Below are positions 1 through 6,813 of a DNA stretch of 48,483 nucleotides, one piece after another. Each line of letters begins with the position of its first letter. Position 1 is the stretch's first letter. Location of the stretch: positions 1-48,483 of the forward strand of contig OMZY01000020.1 in assembly GCA_900315675.1 (NCBI GenBank), in the 5' to 3' direction. The DNA comes from an uncultured Eubacteriales bacterium. Its GTDB lineage: Bacteria > Bacillota > Clostridia > Christensenellales > Aristaeellaceae. The position numbers and the translations under genes are program-made. The notes below the pieces were generated by a model. That model was not told the origin of the DNA, searched no databases, and saw nothing but the letters and a program-made list of their open reading frames with translations.

Positions 1-66
1 AACAAAGAAACCATTACCGGTGAAGAGTTTATGAGCATCCTGAAGGCTGATGATCAAAAGCCATAA
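1..66 (+). CDS. ftsH: C-terminal end of a probable ATP-dependent zinc metalloprotease FtsH (5' truncated by the window)
   Basis: The open frame from base 1 to the TAA at 64-66 reads NKETITGEEFMSILKADDQKP. A KETxTGEEFM-type segment close to the stop codon is the usual C-terminal signature of bacterial FtsH, the membrane-anchored AAA+ protease that degrades membrane and regulatory proteins. Only 21 residues are visible, so neither the AAA+ core nor the HEXXH zinc site can be checked. The assignment rests on this short tail alone. It is followed immediately by remnants of an integrated element. Confidence 0.55.
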   Translation, partial: NKETITGEEFMSILKADDQKP

Positions 67-194
67 ACAGATCGACGGAACTGAACGCTATTGATGAAAG
101 AATTATTGAATAATAGTGCAAAGACAATGATCTTTGATGAGGAGGCAAAGGATCTTGACTTTTTATACTACAAGTATAATGACAAGACGAGTGA

Positions 195-407
195 GTTTGT
201 GTTATGTACCCGAAAACGCTGCAGTACCTGATGGGCCATAGCGATATCAGCGTGACTATGAACACGTACAAGCACCTGGGTCTGGAGGACGCGGTGGATG
301 AAATGAACCGGATGCAGCAGCTGGAAAGCGCCAGGAAGGAGCAGGAAGCGCTTAGCGGAAAGCCGGACGAGGTGAAGCTTTCGAAGAAGCGTTTCCGGGC
401 AGGATAA
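195..407 (+). pseudogene. C-terminal remnant of a tyrosine recombinase/phage-type integrase
   Basis: The 67-residue ORF from ATG 204 starts MYPKTLQYLMGHSDISVTM and continues NTYKHLGLEDAVDEM. This is the conserved C-terminal box of Tn916/phage-type tyrosine integrases: the LMGHSDI histidine region and the catalytic Tyr of the NTY segment. A full integrase has about 350-400 aa. The N-terminal SAM-like domain, the catalytic domain and the R..H..R residues are absent, and the same frame is closed by a stop at 192-194, so this is a broken gene. An unrelated 45-codon ORF lies just upstream at 94-231 (ATG 94, no convincing ribosome site) and may be cargo debris. A terminator follows at 425-455. The remnant indicates an old integration next to the 3' end of ftsH. 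Confidence 0.85.
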
Positions 408-424
408 CCGGGAAAAATGACGAT

Positions 425-455
425 GCCGACTGGAGCGATCCAGCCGGTTTTTTTA
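425..455 (+). terminator. Rho-independent terminator after the integrase remnant
   Basis: The stem CCG-A-CTGGA / TCCAG-C-CGG (one A.C mismatch) closes a GCGA tetraloop and is followed by seven T residues at 448-454. Confidence 0.75.
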
Positions 456-677
456 TTGCCCGGGTTTTCTTTCTATGGTATTCTATGTCAAGAAAGAAAC
501 GGCTCCCAGGGTATTCTGAGTAGTAAATTAGAGGGCATTTTACTACTTTTCTACTACTTTTGACGGCCGCGATAAGTCACGTTTTGCAACGAAAAGCGAA
601 GCATGATTTTGGGCGGCCGAAAAAATGACCAGATTCGACATGCCCCAGGAGTGGCCTAAACGTTGCTTTTCGTGGCC
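456..677. other. Gap between the integrase remnant and the phosphatase operon; possible att remnant
   Basis: There is no convincing gene here. An AT-rich segment at about 537-562 contains the direct repeat CTACTTTT...CTACTACTTTT, close downstream of the integrase end, where attachment sites often lie. No second copy was found in the window, so an att role is only a suggestion. A GGAGGAGG Shine-Dalgarno stretch at about 678-685 precedes the next gene. Confidence 0.25.
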
Positions 678-697
678 GGAGGAGGCTTTACTGACCA

Positions 698-1156
698 ATG
701 ACGAAGATTTTATTTATCTGCCACGGCAATATCTGCAGGAGTGCCGCAGCGGAGATGGTGATGAAGCAGATGGCTCGGGAACGGGGCAGGAAGGATCTGC
801 TGATTGCTTCCGCGGCCGCGACCCGGGAGGAAATCGGGAATGATGTGTATCCGCCGATGAAAAAGGCGCTGGCGGCTGCCGGGTATGCCTGTGAGTACCA
901 CGCGGCCCGGCAAACCACCCGGGCAGAATACGGCGAATGGGATTATATCATCGGCATGGATGATGAAAACATGTGGGATATGAAGCGGATATACGGCGGC
1001 GATCCTGACGGCAAGCTGTCGATGCTACAGGACTGGGCCGGGCAGCCGGGGAAGGAAATAGATGATCCCTGGTATACGAGGGATTTTACGGGAGTCCTGA
1101 AACAGATTGAAGAGGGCTGCGCCGGATTGCTCAGGCAGATTCCGAGGCGGCCATAA
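698..1156 (+). CDS. Low-molecular-weight protein-tyrosine phosphatase
   Basis: 152 aa, the normal length for the family. The N-terminus MTKILFICHGNICRSAAAE holds the P-loop C-x5-R-S (CHGNICRS), which forms the phosphocysteine intermediate. The C-terminal DPWYTRDF supplies the general-acid Asp of the DP motif. The enzyme removes phosphate from protein tyrosines (or small phosphoesters) in the cytoplasm. The chosen ATG lies about 12 nt after GGAGGAGG. It begins a compact operon with an MFS transporter, a TPR protein and a DUF4037 protein. The partner tyrosine kinase is not in the window, and the context does not suggest exopolysaccharide control. Confidence 0.93.
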   Translation: MTKILFICHGNICRSAAAEMVMKQMARERGRKDLLIASAAATREEIGNDVYPPMKKALAAAGYACEYHAARQTTRAEYGEWDYIIGMDDENMWDMKRIYGGDPDGKLSMLQDWAGQPGKEIDDPWYTRDFTGVLKQIEEGCAGLLRQIPRRP

Positions 1157-1183
1157 AAGATTGCAAGAACCGAGGAAATGTTT

Positions 1184-2347
1184 ATGAACGGGACTGAGAC
1201 GGGAAAGGATACGCGAATCCGCAGAACGGGATACGGCGTGTTTTTCCTCAGCGGAATCTGCGCCATGTCCAGTGGCGTTGTGGTCAGCCTGCTGCGGGAA
1301 CAGTACGGGCTGTCCTTCGCCCAGACAGGAACACTGCTATCCATGATGAGCATCGGCAATATGCTGGCTGCCTTCCTGGCGGGCTGGCTGCCGGGAAAGA
1401 TCGGCACACGGGCGGCAATCCTGCTTCTGTGCGCAGGATATACGCTGGGATACAGCGGAACGGCGCTGACCGGGACCGTTGTGCTGCTGATGACGGCGTT
1501 CTTCCTGGTGGGACTTGCCAAAGGCGCGGCGCTGAACAGGTGTACAGTGATGGCGGGGATGCACACGGAGAACCGGACCCGATCCATGCAGATTCTCCAT
1601 TCCTGCTATGCCTGCGGTGCGCTGCTGTGCCCTTTCCTGATCACGGCCCTGAGCGGAGTGAATGAGAAAATGCCTCTGGCAGGACTGGCGGCCGCAGGCC
1701 TGGCCATGTGGCTGCTGCTGGCATCCTCCGGGATGGAGGGACGAAACAGGATTGAGGAAGGTCCGGCACAGAAAAAAGACAGGTCTTTCCTGCGGACGAA
1801 GACCTTCTGGCTGCTGACGGCCATGGTTTTCTGCCAGAACGCGGCGGAAACCGGAGTGACGGGCTGGCTTGTGACCTACTACAGGGAACAGGAAATCCTC
1901 AGCGGTGTGCTGAGCGCGTACGCAATGACGATTATGTGGAGCGCCACCCTGATTGCCCGGCTACTGATTGCCTTTGTGCTTCCGATCAGGAACCGCGCCA
2001 AGGCGCTTTGCGTGATGGGAGCCGGGTGCGCGGTACTCTATGCCCTGATGATTCCGCTGACGGATCCGGCGCCGGCAATTACGGTGCTGTTCCTGTTCTC
2101 CGCGTCCATTGCGGGCGTGAATCCCATGTCCACAGGAATGACCGGAAAGCATATGAGCCCGGAAAGTATGGGTATCCTGCTGCCGATTGCCGCCTGCGGG
2201 GGTATCCTGATGCCGGCGGTGATCGGTTTCGCGGCCAATCAGTTCGGACTGCAGACAGGAATGCTGATTAACCTGATTCCCTGCCTGGGAATCATGATCC
2301 TGGGCGGAATCCTCTGGAAAAATGAAAAGAAGGGGGAGACAACATGA
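1184..2347 (+). CDS. MFS transporter, 12 transmembrane segments
   Basis: 387 aa from ATG 1184. That ATG is better placed than the in-frame ATG 1178 because GAGG at 1172-1175 lies 8 nt upstream. The protein is a chain of hydrophobic helices in two halves of about six, separated by a charged loop near residue 190 (EGRNRIEEGPAQKKDRSF). A G-x-L-P-G-K-I-G-T-R stretch after helix 2 matches the conserved MFS loop 2-3 pattern. The family moves small solutes by proton-coupled secondary transport; the substrate cannot be read from sequence. The stop overlaps the next start (ATGA), indicating translational coupling with the TPR protein. Confidence 0.88.
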   Translation: MNGTETGKDTRIRRTGYGVFFLSGICAMSSGVVVSLLREQYGLSFAQTGTLLSMMSIGNMLAAFLAGWLPGKIGTRAAILLLCAGYTLGYSGTALTGTVVLLMTAFFLVGLAKGAALNRCTVMAGMHTENRTRSMQILHSCYACGALLCPFLITALSGVNEKMPLAGLAAAGLAMWLLLASSGMEGRNRIEEGPAQKKDRSFLRTKTFWLLTAMVFCQNAAETGVTGWLVTYYREQEILSGVLSAYAMTIMWSATLIARLLIAFVLPIRNRAKALCVMGAGCAVLYALMIPLTDPAPAITVLFLFSASIAGVNPMSTGMTGKHMSPESMGILLPIAACGGILMPAVIGFAANQFGLQTGMLINLIPCLGIMILGGILWKNEKKGETT

Positions 2348-3168
2348 ATCTGGAGAAAGAGGATTACGTTGATCCCCGGTGTGCCCTGTGTGGGAAGCCG
2401 GGAGAAGAGGAAACAGTCCAGCCGGTGCCCGTGGGCCGGATCATGGATAAACTCCGGGAATATGAGGACAGAAATGACTGGCCGGCGGTGGAACGCCACC
2501 TGAAATACTGGCTGGCGGAGGCGGAAGCGAACCGGGACGAGCGGGGCCAGCTGATGCTGCATAACGAGCTGATGGGGTATTACCGGAAACAAGGGAAAAA
2601 GGATGAGGCCTTCAGCCATGCGGAAAGAGCCGATTATCTGGTGAAAAAACTGGAAATGGAAGACACCGTAACCGCCGGAACGACCTGGGTAAACGCCGGA
2701 ACGGTGCGGGAAGCCTTCGGGGATCCGGTAGGCGGGCTTGAATTCTTCGAACGGGCACAGGCCAACTATGAAAAAAACCTGCCGGACAATGACGGCAGGC
2801 TGGGCGGACTGTATAACAATATGGCGCTTTCCCTGGCAGTCTGCGGACGGTTCGATGAAGCGATGGGAATGTTCCGCAACGCCATCGAAGTGATGAAGAA
2901 ACAGGAATACGGCGAGCTGGAACAGGCTATCACCTGGCTGAACATGGCGGACGCGGCAGAGGCTGCGCTGGGAACGGAACAGGCGGAGGAATCCGTGGAG
3001 GAATACCTGGAAACCGCAGAGAAACTGCTGAATACGGAAAGCCTGCCGCGGAACGGATACTATGCCTTTGTGTGTGAAAAGTGCGCACCGGTATTCGGCC
3101 ACTACGGCTGGTTTGCGGCGGAAGCGGAGCTGAAAAGGAGAGCGGAAGAGATCAATGACAGGGCTTGA
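2344..3168 (+). CDS. Tetratricopeptide-repeat protein
   Basis: 274 aa, soluble, without a signal peptide. Repeated helix pairs with TPR spacing are visible: AVERHLKYWLAEAEA, LMLHNELMGYYRKQGKKDEA, VGGLEFFERAQANYEK, LYNNMALSLAVCGRFDEAM and ITWLNMADAAEAALG. The N-terminus has a CALC pair and the C-terminus CEKC, possibly a small metal site. TPR domains mediate protein-protein contacts; no catalytic motif is seen. The gene overlaps the MFS gene by 4 nt and the DUF4037 gene by 14 nt, so the last three genes are probably made together. Function unknown, but partnership with the DUF4037 protein is likely. Confidence 0.85.
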   Translation: MNLEKEDYVDPRCALCGKPGEEETVQPVPVGRIMDKLREYEDRNDWPAVERHLKYWLAEAEANRDERGQLMLHNELMGYYRKQGKKDEAFSHAERADYLVKKLEMEDTVTAGTTWVNAGTVREAFGDPVGGLEFFERAQANYEKNLPDNDGRLGGLYNNMALSLAVCGRFDEAMGMFRNAIEVMKKQEYGELEQAITWLNMADAAEAALGTEQAEESVEEYLETAEKLLNTESLPRNGYYAFVCEKCAPVFGHYGWFAAEAELKRRAEEINDRA

Positions 3169-4099
3169 ACTGGCACGGGCCTACTGGGAAACATACGGCG
3201 TCCCGATGATCCGGGAACAGTTTCCGGATTATGAGGAAATCATTGCCGCGGCACTGACCGGAAGCGGGTCGGAATGCTACGGGTTTGACGATGAAGTTTC
3301 CCGGGATCATGATTTTGAACCGGGATTCTGCCTGTTCATTCCAGGCGAGGAAATCGCAGACCGGCGGACGGCTTTCCTGCTGGAACGGGCGTATGCAAAG
3401 CTGCCGGCGGAATTTGAGGGCTTCAGACGGCTGAAACTGCAGCCGGTGGGCGGACAACGGCACGGCGTGTTCCGGCTGGATGAATATTTTACGGCAAAAA
3501 TCGGATGTCCAGCGGACCAGATGACAATGGAACGGTGGCTCCGGCTGCCGGAATATGCCCTGGCGGAGGCGGTGAACGGGGAAGTGTTCCGGGATCCGGC
3601 GGGACTGCTGACGGACTGCCGGAATATCCTGAAGAACATGCCGGAAAACGCGCGCCGGAAACGGCTGGCCGGAAGGCTCCTGCTGATGAGCCAGAGCGGG
3701 CAGTATAACTATCAGCGGTGCCTGAAGCACGGAGAAACCGGCGCGGCACAGCTGGCAGCCGGAGAGTTTGTGAAAAACACCCTGTCAGCCTTTTTCCTGC
3801 TGAACAGGGCGTATATGCCTTATTACAAATGGAGCTTCCGGGCACTGAAAGCACTGCCCGGCGGCGAAGATCTCGGCAGAAGCCTGGAATGGCTGCTGAC
3901 CACAGAAAACGGACCGGACCTGGCGGAGGATAAGTACTTCTGTATGGAAGGCATTGCATCCCAGATGATTGACCTGCTGCAGGAACAGGGACTGACGGAA
4001 GCAGTCTGCGGGGACCTGGAAAAGCATGCATATTCCGTGAATGACGGAATAAAGGATGGGGAAGTAAGGAATCTGCATATACTCTACTGTGTAGAGTAA
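3155..4099 (+). CDS. DUF4037 domain protein, nucleotidyltransferase-like
   Basis: 314 aa. Residues about 34-56 (LTGSGSECYGFDDEVSRDHD then FEPG) contain the GS-x-S...D-x-D pattern of DNA polymerase beta-type nucleotidyltransferases, as in the DUF4037 family. The rest is helical and rich in Leu, Arg and Glu, as expected for the family's C-terminal domain. The substrate is unknown; candidates include nucleotidyl transfer to proteins or small molecules. The start at ATG 3155 follows GGAAGAG at 3144-3150 and overlaps the TPR gene. A short hairpin (TACTCTAC-tgt-GTAGAGTA) sits over the stop codon. Confidence 0.8.
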   Translation: MTGLELARAYWETYGVPMIREQFPDYEEIIAAALTGSGSECYGFDDEVSRDHDFEPGFCLFIPGEEIADRRTAFLLERAYAKLPAEFEGFRRLKLQPVGGQRHGVFRLDEYFTAKIGCPADQMTMERWLRLPEYALAEAVNGEVFRDPAGLLTDCRNILKNMPENARRKRLAGRLLLMSQSGQYNYQRCLKHGETGAAQLAAGEFVKNTLSAFFLLNRAYMPYYKWSFRALKALPGGEDLGRSLEWLLTTENGPDLAEDKYFCMEGIASQMIDLLQEQGLTEAVCGDLEKHAYSVNDGIKDGEVRNLHILYCVE

Positions 4100-4101
4100 T
4101 T

Positions 4102-4140
4102 AATGAATTCACAATTCATAATTCATAATTCATAATGAAT
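4102..4140. repeat. Heptamer repeat block (AATTCAT type)
   Basis: Tandem degenerate heptamers AATTCAC/AATTCAT/AATTCAT/AATTCAT/AATGAAT follow the DUF4037 stop. They belong to a dispersed intergenic family also seen at 4958, 9034, 12321, 13349, 16144, 17194, 18340 and 23843. Confidence 0.8.
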
Positions 4141-4217
4141 GGTTTCGAAAAATGCAGGGCATAGGAGTTCCTGCCATCATGATAAAATGTGTCCCCGGGA
4201 GAAGATCTCTCCACGCG

Positions 4218-4249
4218 AAACGGGAAGCCTGATGGCTTCCCGTTTCTTG
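4218..4249. terminator. Hairpin terminator between convergent genes
   Basis: A perfect 12-bp stem, AAACGGGAAGCC / GGCTTCCCGTTT, encloses a TGAT loop. It lies between the convergent DUF4037 and HAD genes and can serve both strands. Confidence 0.75.
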
Positions 4250-4277
4250 GTTGAAATGACATTTTTAAGCACCGGCG

Positions 4278-4919
4278 TTATTTTACTAATTGGGAGATGA
4301 CTGCGGGGAGTTCGGACAGTGCGTTGATGACGCCATCGGGATTTTCAGCTTTACCGAAGCCGTAGGCGGCGTGGATGAAGGGAAGCCCTGCCTGGATGGT
4401 TGCTTCCTGGTCCTTGCGGGTATCGCCGATATAGATCCCTTTGCTGTAGTTGTTGCGATCCATGACCAGACGGATGTTTTCTCCTTTGGTGAGGCCGGTG
4501 CGCTCCCATTCCTCATAGTCAATAAACAGATCGGCGGCGCCGGAGGAGGCAAGGAACGCATCCACATAGCCCCGCTGACAGTTACTGACAATGGCCAGGT
4601 CATATCCTTCCGCGCGAAGGGCTTCCATGGTGGAACGGAAATCCGGATAAAGGGTGCCGCAGTGGGAATGGAGATATTCCACTTCATAAACACAGCAGAT
4701 ATCGAAGATTTCATCCCGGCGGGGAATACTGATATCCGCATAGAGCGTCTGGCCGATTTCCTTCATGGTCATGCCCATGACGCTGTGAATATCCTCCTTT
4801 GTGAGAAGGGGCAGGCCGGGGCATTCACGCTGGAAGACTTCATTCCAGGCTTCCGCTACGGGCCCGGCAGAATCCCACAGGGTGCCGTCGAGGTCAAAAA
4901 TCAATAAAGTATCTTTCAC
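4278..4919 (-). CDS. HAD-superfamily hydrolase (phosphoglycolate phosphatase/beta-phosphoglucomutase-like)
   Basis: 213 aa from GTG at 4919-4917. This start is preferred because AAGGAGG lies 8 nt upstream; the longer frame to 4973 adds an unlikely hydrophobic leader. HAD motifs in order: motif I FDLDGTLWDS (nucleophile Asp and DxD), motif II IVSN, motif III Lys in LTKGENI, and motif IV IYIGDTRKDQEA. A helical cap domain follows motif I, giving the subclass I form. The family hydrolyses phosphomonoesters such as phosphoglycolate or sugar phosphates; the exact substrate is not defined. Monocistronic and convergent with the upstream operon. Confidence 0.9.
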   Translation of the reverse strand: MKDTLLIFDLDGTLWDSAGPVAEAWNEVFQRECPGLPLLTKEDIHSVMGMTMKEIGQTLYADISIPRRDEIFDICCVYEVEYLHSHCGTLYPDFRSTMEALRAEGYDLAIVSNCQRGYVDAFLASSGAADLFIDYEEWERTGLTKGENIRLVMDRNNYSKGIYIGDTRKDQEATIQAGLPFIHAAYGFGKAENPDGVINALSELPAVISQLVK

Positions 4920-4957
4920 AATCAAATCCTCCTTCAGGGAATGAGAACAGTATACCA

Positions 4958-5001
4958 CAATTCCATAATTCATAATTCACAATTCATAATTCATAATGAA
5001 A
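4958..5001. repeat. Heptamer repeat block (AATTCAT type)
   Basis: CATAATT/CATAATTCAC/AATTCAT/AATTCAT/AATGAA units lie in the divergent gap between the HAD gene and the thioredoxin operon. Confidence 0.75.
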
Positions 5002-5047
5002 TAAACCGGTGAAACCGATCTGGAAAGATGAAACTATATTATTGAAA

Positions 5048-5094
5048 ATATTTTATCAAAGGTATTGACATGGCAGATATATTTGATAAAATAT
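5048..5094 (+). promoter_or_regulatory. Sigma-A promoter framed by a 13-bp inverted repeat (probable operator pair)
   Basis: TTGACA (5065-5070), 16-nt spacer, TAAAAT (5087-5092). A perfect inverted repeat, ATATTTTATCAAA (5048-5060) and TTTGATAAAATAT (5082-5094), lies just upstream of the -35 and over the -10. The right copy is itself a dyad, ATATTT-GATA-AAATAT (5079-5094), the size of a MarR/OhrR half-turn operator. The operon encodes a Cys-rich MarR protein, so autoregulation is the natural inference. Confidence 0.75.
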
Positions 5095-5109
5095 AAATGC
5101 ATCAGGGAG

Positions 5110-6000
5110 ATGAAGGAGGCGAGAAATACGGAACGATATGATATCGCCATTATCGGTACAGGCCCGGCAGGGGTATCCGCCGCACTGACGGCAAAGAACA
5201 GGAACAAAAGCATTCTGCTCCTGGGAAGCCGGCAGATGAGTGAAAAAGTTGCGAAGGCTCATGAGATCCGGAATTATCCGGGACTGCCCTTTGTAAAGGG
5301 AGAAGACCTGGCGGCTGCTTTCCGGGATCAGCTGGACCGGATGGAAATCTCTGTGACGGAACAGCGGATCGGCGCTGTTTACGCGATGGGTGATTACTTC
5401 GCCCTGCAGGCCGGAGAGGAAATGCTGGAAGCCAGCACAGTCATTCTGGCTACCGGAGTGGTGATGGCAAAAACCCTGCCGGGAGAGGAAGCGCTCCTCG
5501 GACGGGGCGTCAGCTACTGCGCCACCTGCGACGCGCCGCTCTACCGCGGCAGAACCGCGGCGGTAATCGGCTACAGCCCCAGGGAGGAGGCGGAAGCCGC
5601 ATTCCTGGCGGGGGTATGCAGCAAGGTGCTGTATTTCCCGATGTATAAAGAACAGACCGATCTGCCGGATACGGTGAAAGTGATCCGTGAAACACCCGGG
5701 GAGATCCTGAAAAAGGAAGCAGGCCTTGCGGTGAAGACGGAAGCGGGCGAGTATCCAGCCGACGGTGTCTTTGTACTGCGGGAGGCGGTTGCCCCCGGCC
5801 AGCTGGTTCCCGGACTGGAAACGGAGGGGCCGCACGTAACGGTGAACCGGCGCATGGAAACCAATATTCCGGGGGTGTTCGCCTGCGGCGACCTGGTGGG
5901 AACACCTTACCAGTATGTGAAAGCAGCGGGGGAAGGAAACATTGCGGCGATCAGCGCCGCGGCTTATATCGACAGAGTAAATAAAGAGAAGGGAGAATAA
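5110..6000 (+). CDS. trxB: Thioredoxin reductase-like FAD/NAD(P)-dependent oxidoreductase
   Basis: 296 aa from ATG 5110, close to the usual 300-320. The N-terminal dinucleotide-binding motif is YDIAIIGTGPAGVSAA, the redox-active CATCD lies near residue 140, and the C-terminal FAD box is IPGVFACGDLVGTPYQYVKAA. It passes electrons through FAD to a CxxC pair that reduces thioredoxin. The region after CATCD reads AAVIGYSPREEAEAA, without a clear GxGxxA/HRR NADPH signature, so the electron donor may not be NADPH (compare ferredoxin- or flavin-type reductases). The promoter at 5065-5092 excludes the longer TTG frame starting at 5065. An ideal AAGGAGG (5113-5119) lies inside this frame, 8 nt before an ACG codon, so the true start is uncertain. 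First gene of the redox/ABC operon; trxA follows after 4 nt. Confidence 0.88.
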   Translation: MKEARNTERYDIAIIGTGPAGVSAALTAKNRNKSILLLGSRQMSEKVAKAHEIRNYPGLPFVKGEDLAAAFRDQLDRMEISVTEQRIGAVYAMGDYFALQAGEEMLEASTVILATGVVMAKTLPGEEALLGRGVSYCATCDAPLYRGRTAAVIGYSPREEAEAAFLAGVCSKVLYFPMYKEQTDLPDTVKVIRETPGEILKKEAGLAVKTEAGEYPADGVFVLREAVAPGQLVPGLETEGPHVTVNRRMETNIPGVFACGDLVGTPYQYVKAAGEGNIAAISAAAYIDRVNKEKGE

Positions 6001-6004
6001 AACA

Positions 6005-6319
6005 ATGGTTAAGAAGGTTAATACGCAGGAATTCCAGAACGAGGCGATGAAGGCTCCCGCGGCGGTGGTGGACTTTAACGCGACCTGGTGCGGCCCCTGC
6101 CGGATGCTGGCGCCGGTGCTGGAAGGTATTTCAGAAAAATACGAGGGAAAAGTAAGCTTCTACAGCGTGGATGTGGATGAATGCCCTGAACTGGCCATGC
6201 AGTACCGGGTGAGCTCCGTGCCCTGCCTTGTGCTGCTGAAAAACGGAGAATTTGCGGATCAGTCCATCGGCTTCCGTCCGGAACCCCAGCTGACTGCGTG
6301 GATTGACGGCAACCTTTGA
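6005..6319 (+). CDS. trxA: Thioredoxin
   Basis: 104 aa, the typical length. The active site WCGPC is in VDFNATWCGPCRML and the cis-Pro loop is SSVPCLVLL (residues about 73-81). It is a cytoplasmic dithiol that reduces disulfides and is itself recycled by the reductase encoded 4 nt upstream. GGGAG lies 8 nt before the start. Cys also appears at ECPEL and VPCLV, outside the active site. Confidence 0.96.
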   Translation: MVKKVNTQEFQNEAMKAPAAVVDFNATWCGPCRMLAPVLEGISEKYEGKVSFYSVDVDECPELAMQYRVSSVPCLVLLKNGEFADQSIGFRPEPQLTAWIDGNL

Positions 6320-6333
6320 TGGAGGAGACAACC

Positions 6334-6795
6334 ATGAGCGAACAGAACAGGGAACAGCAGGGAACTGAATATCCCCAGCTGAAGCTGGACAGTCAGCTTT
6401 GCTTTCCGCTGTATGCCTGTGCACGGAAAGTGACCAATGCATACGGTCCGCTGCTCAAACCGCTGGGACTGACCTACACACAGTACATTGTGATGCTGGC
6501 CTTGTGGGAAAGCGGCGAGGTCAAAGTAGGGGAACTGTGCACCCGGCTGTACCTGGACTGCGGAACGATGACCCCGATGCTCAAGAAGATGGAAGAAAGC
6601 GGACTGCTGACCCGCTGCCGCTGCAAAAACGATGAGCGGTGCGTTTCAATCTGCCTGACAGAAAAGGGCTGGGCGCTGCGGGAACAGGTGAAAGACATTC
6701 CAGCAAAGGTGGGGGCCTGCATTTCCCTGCCGCAGGAAGAAGCCTATGAATTGTACCGGCTGCTGCACAAGCTGCTGGACACGATAGAAGAATAA
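6334..6795 (+). CDS. MarR/OhrR-type transcriptional regulator, Cys-rich
   Basis: 153 aa from ATG 6334, preceded by GGAGGAG; an in-frame ATG at 6316 overlaps trxA and has no ribosome site. The order is the MarR fold: N-terminal dimer helix (LDSQLCFPLYACARKVT), winged helix (VKVGELCTRLYLDCGTMTPM, then LLTRCRCKNDERCVSICLT) and C-terminal dimer helices. The Cys in LCFPLYA sits where OhrR proteins carry their peroxide-sensing Cys, and about eight further Cys are present. It probably senses oxidants or disulfide stress and represses its own operon through the inverted repeat at 5048-5094. It lies between trxA and the ABC transporter genes, so all are co-transcribed. Confidence 0.9.
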   Translation: MSEQNREQQGTEYPQLKLDSQLCFPLYACARKVTNAYGPLLKPLGLTYTQYIVMLALWESGEVKVGELCTRLYLDCGTMTPMLKKMEESGLLTRCRCKNDERCVSICLTEKGWALREQVKDIPAKVGACISLPQEEAYELYRLLHKLLDTIEE

Positions 6796-6813
6796 AAAAG
6801 GGGATAAAAGAAC

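Noticed and set aside
625-843. 72-codon ORF overlapping the phosphatase start
   Set aside because: Different frame from the phosphatase, with no motif and a weaker start context.
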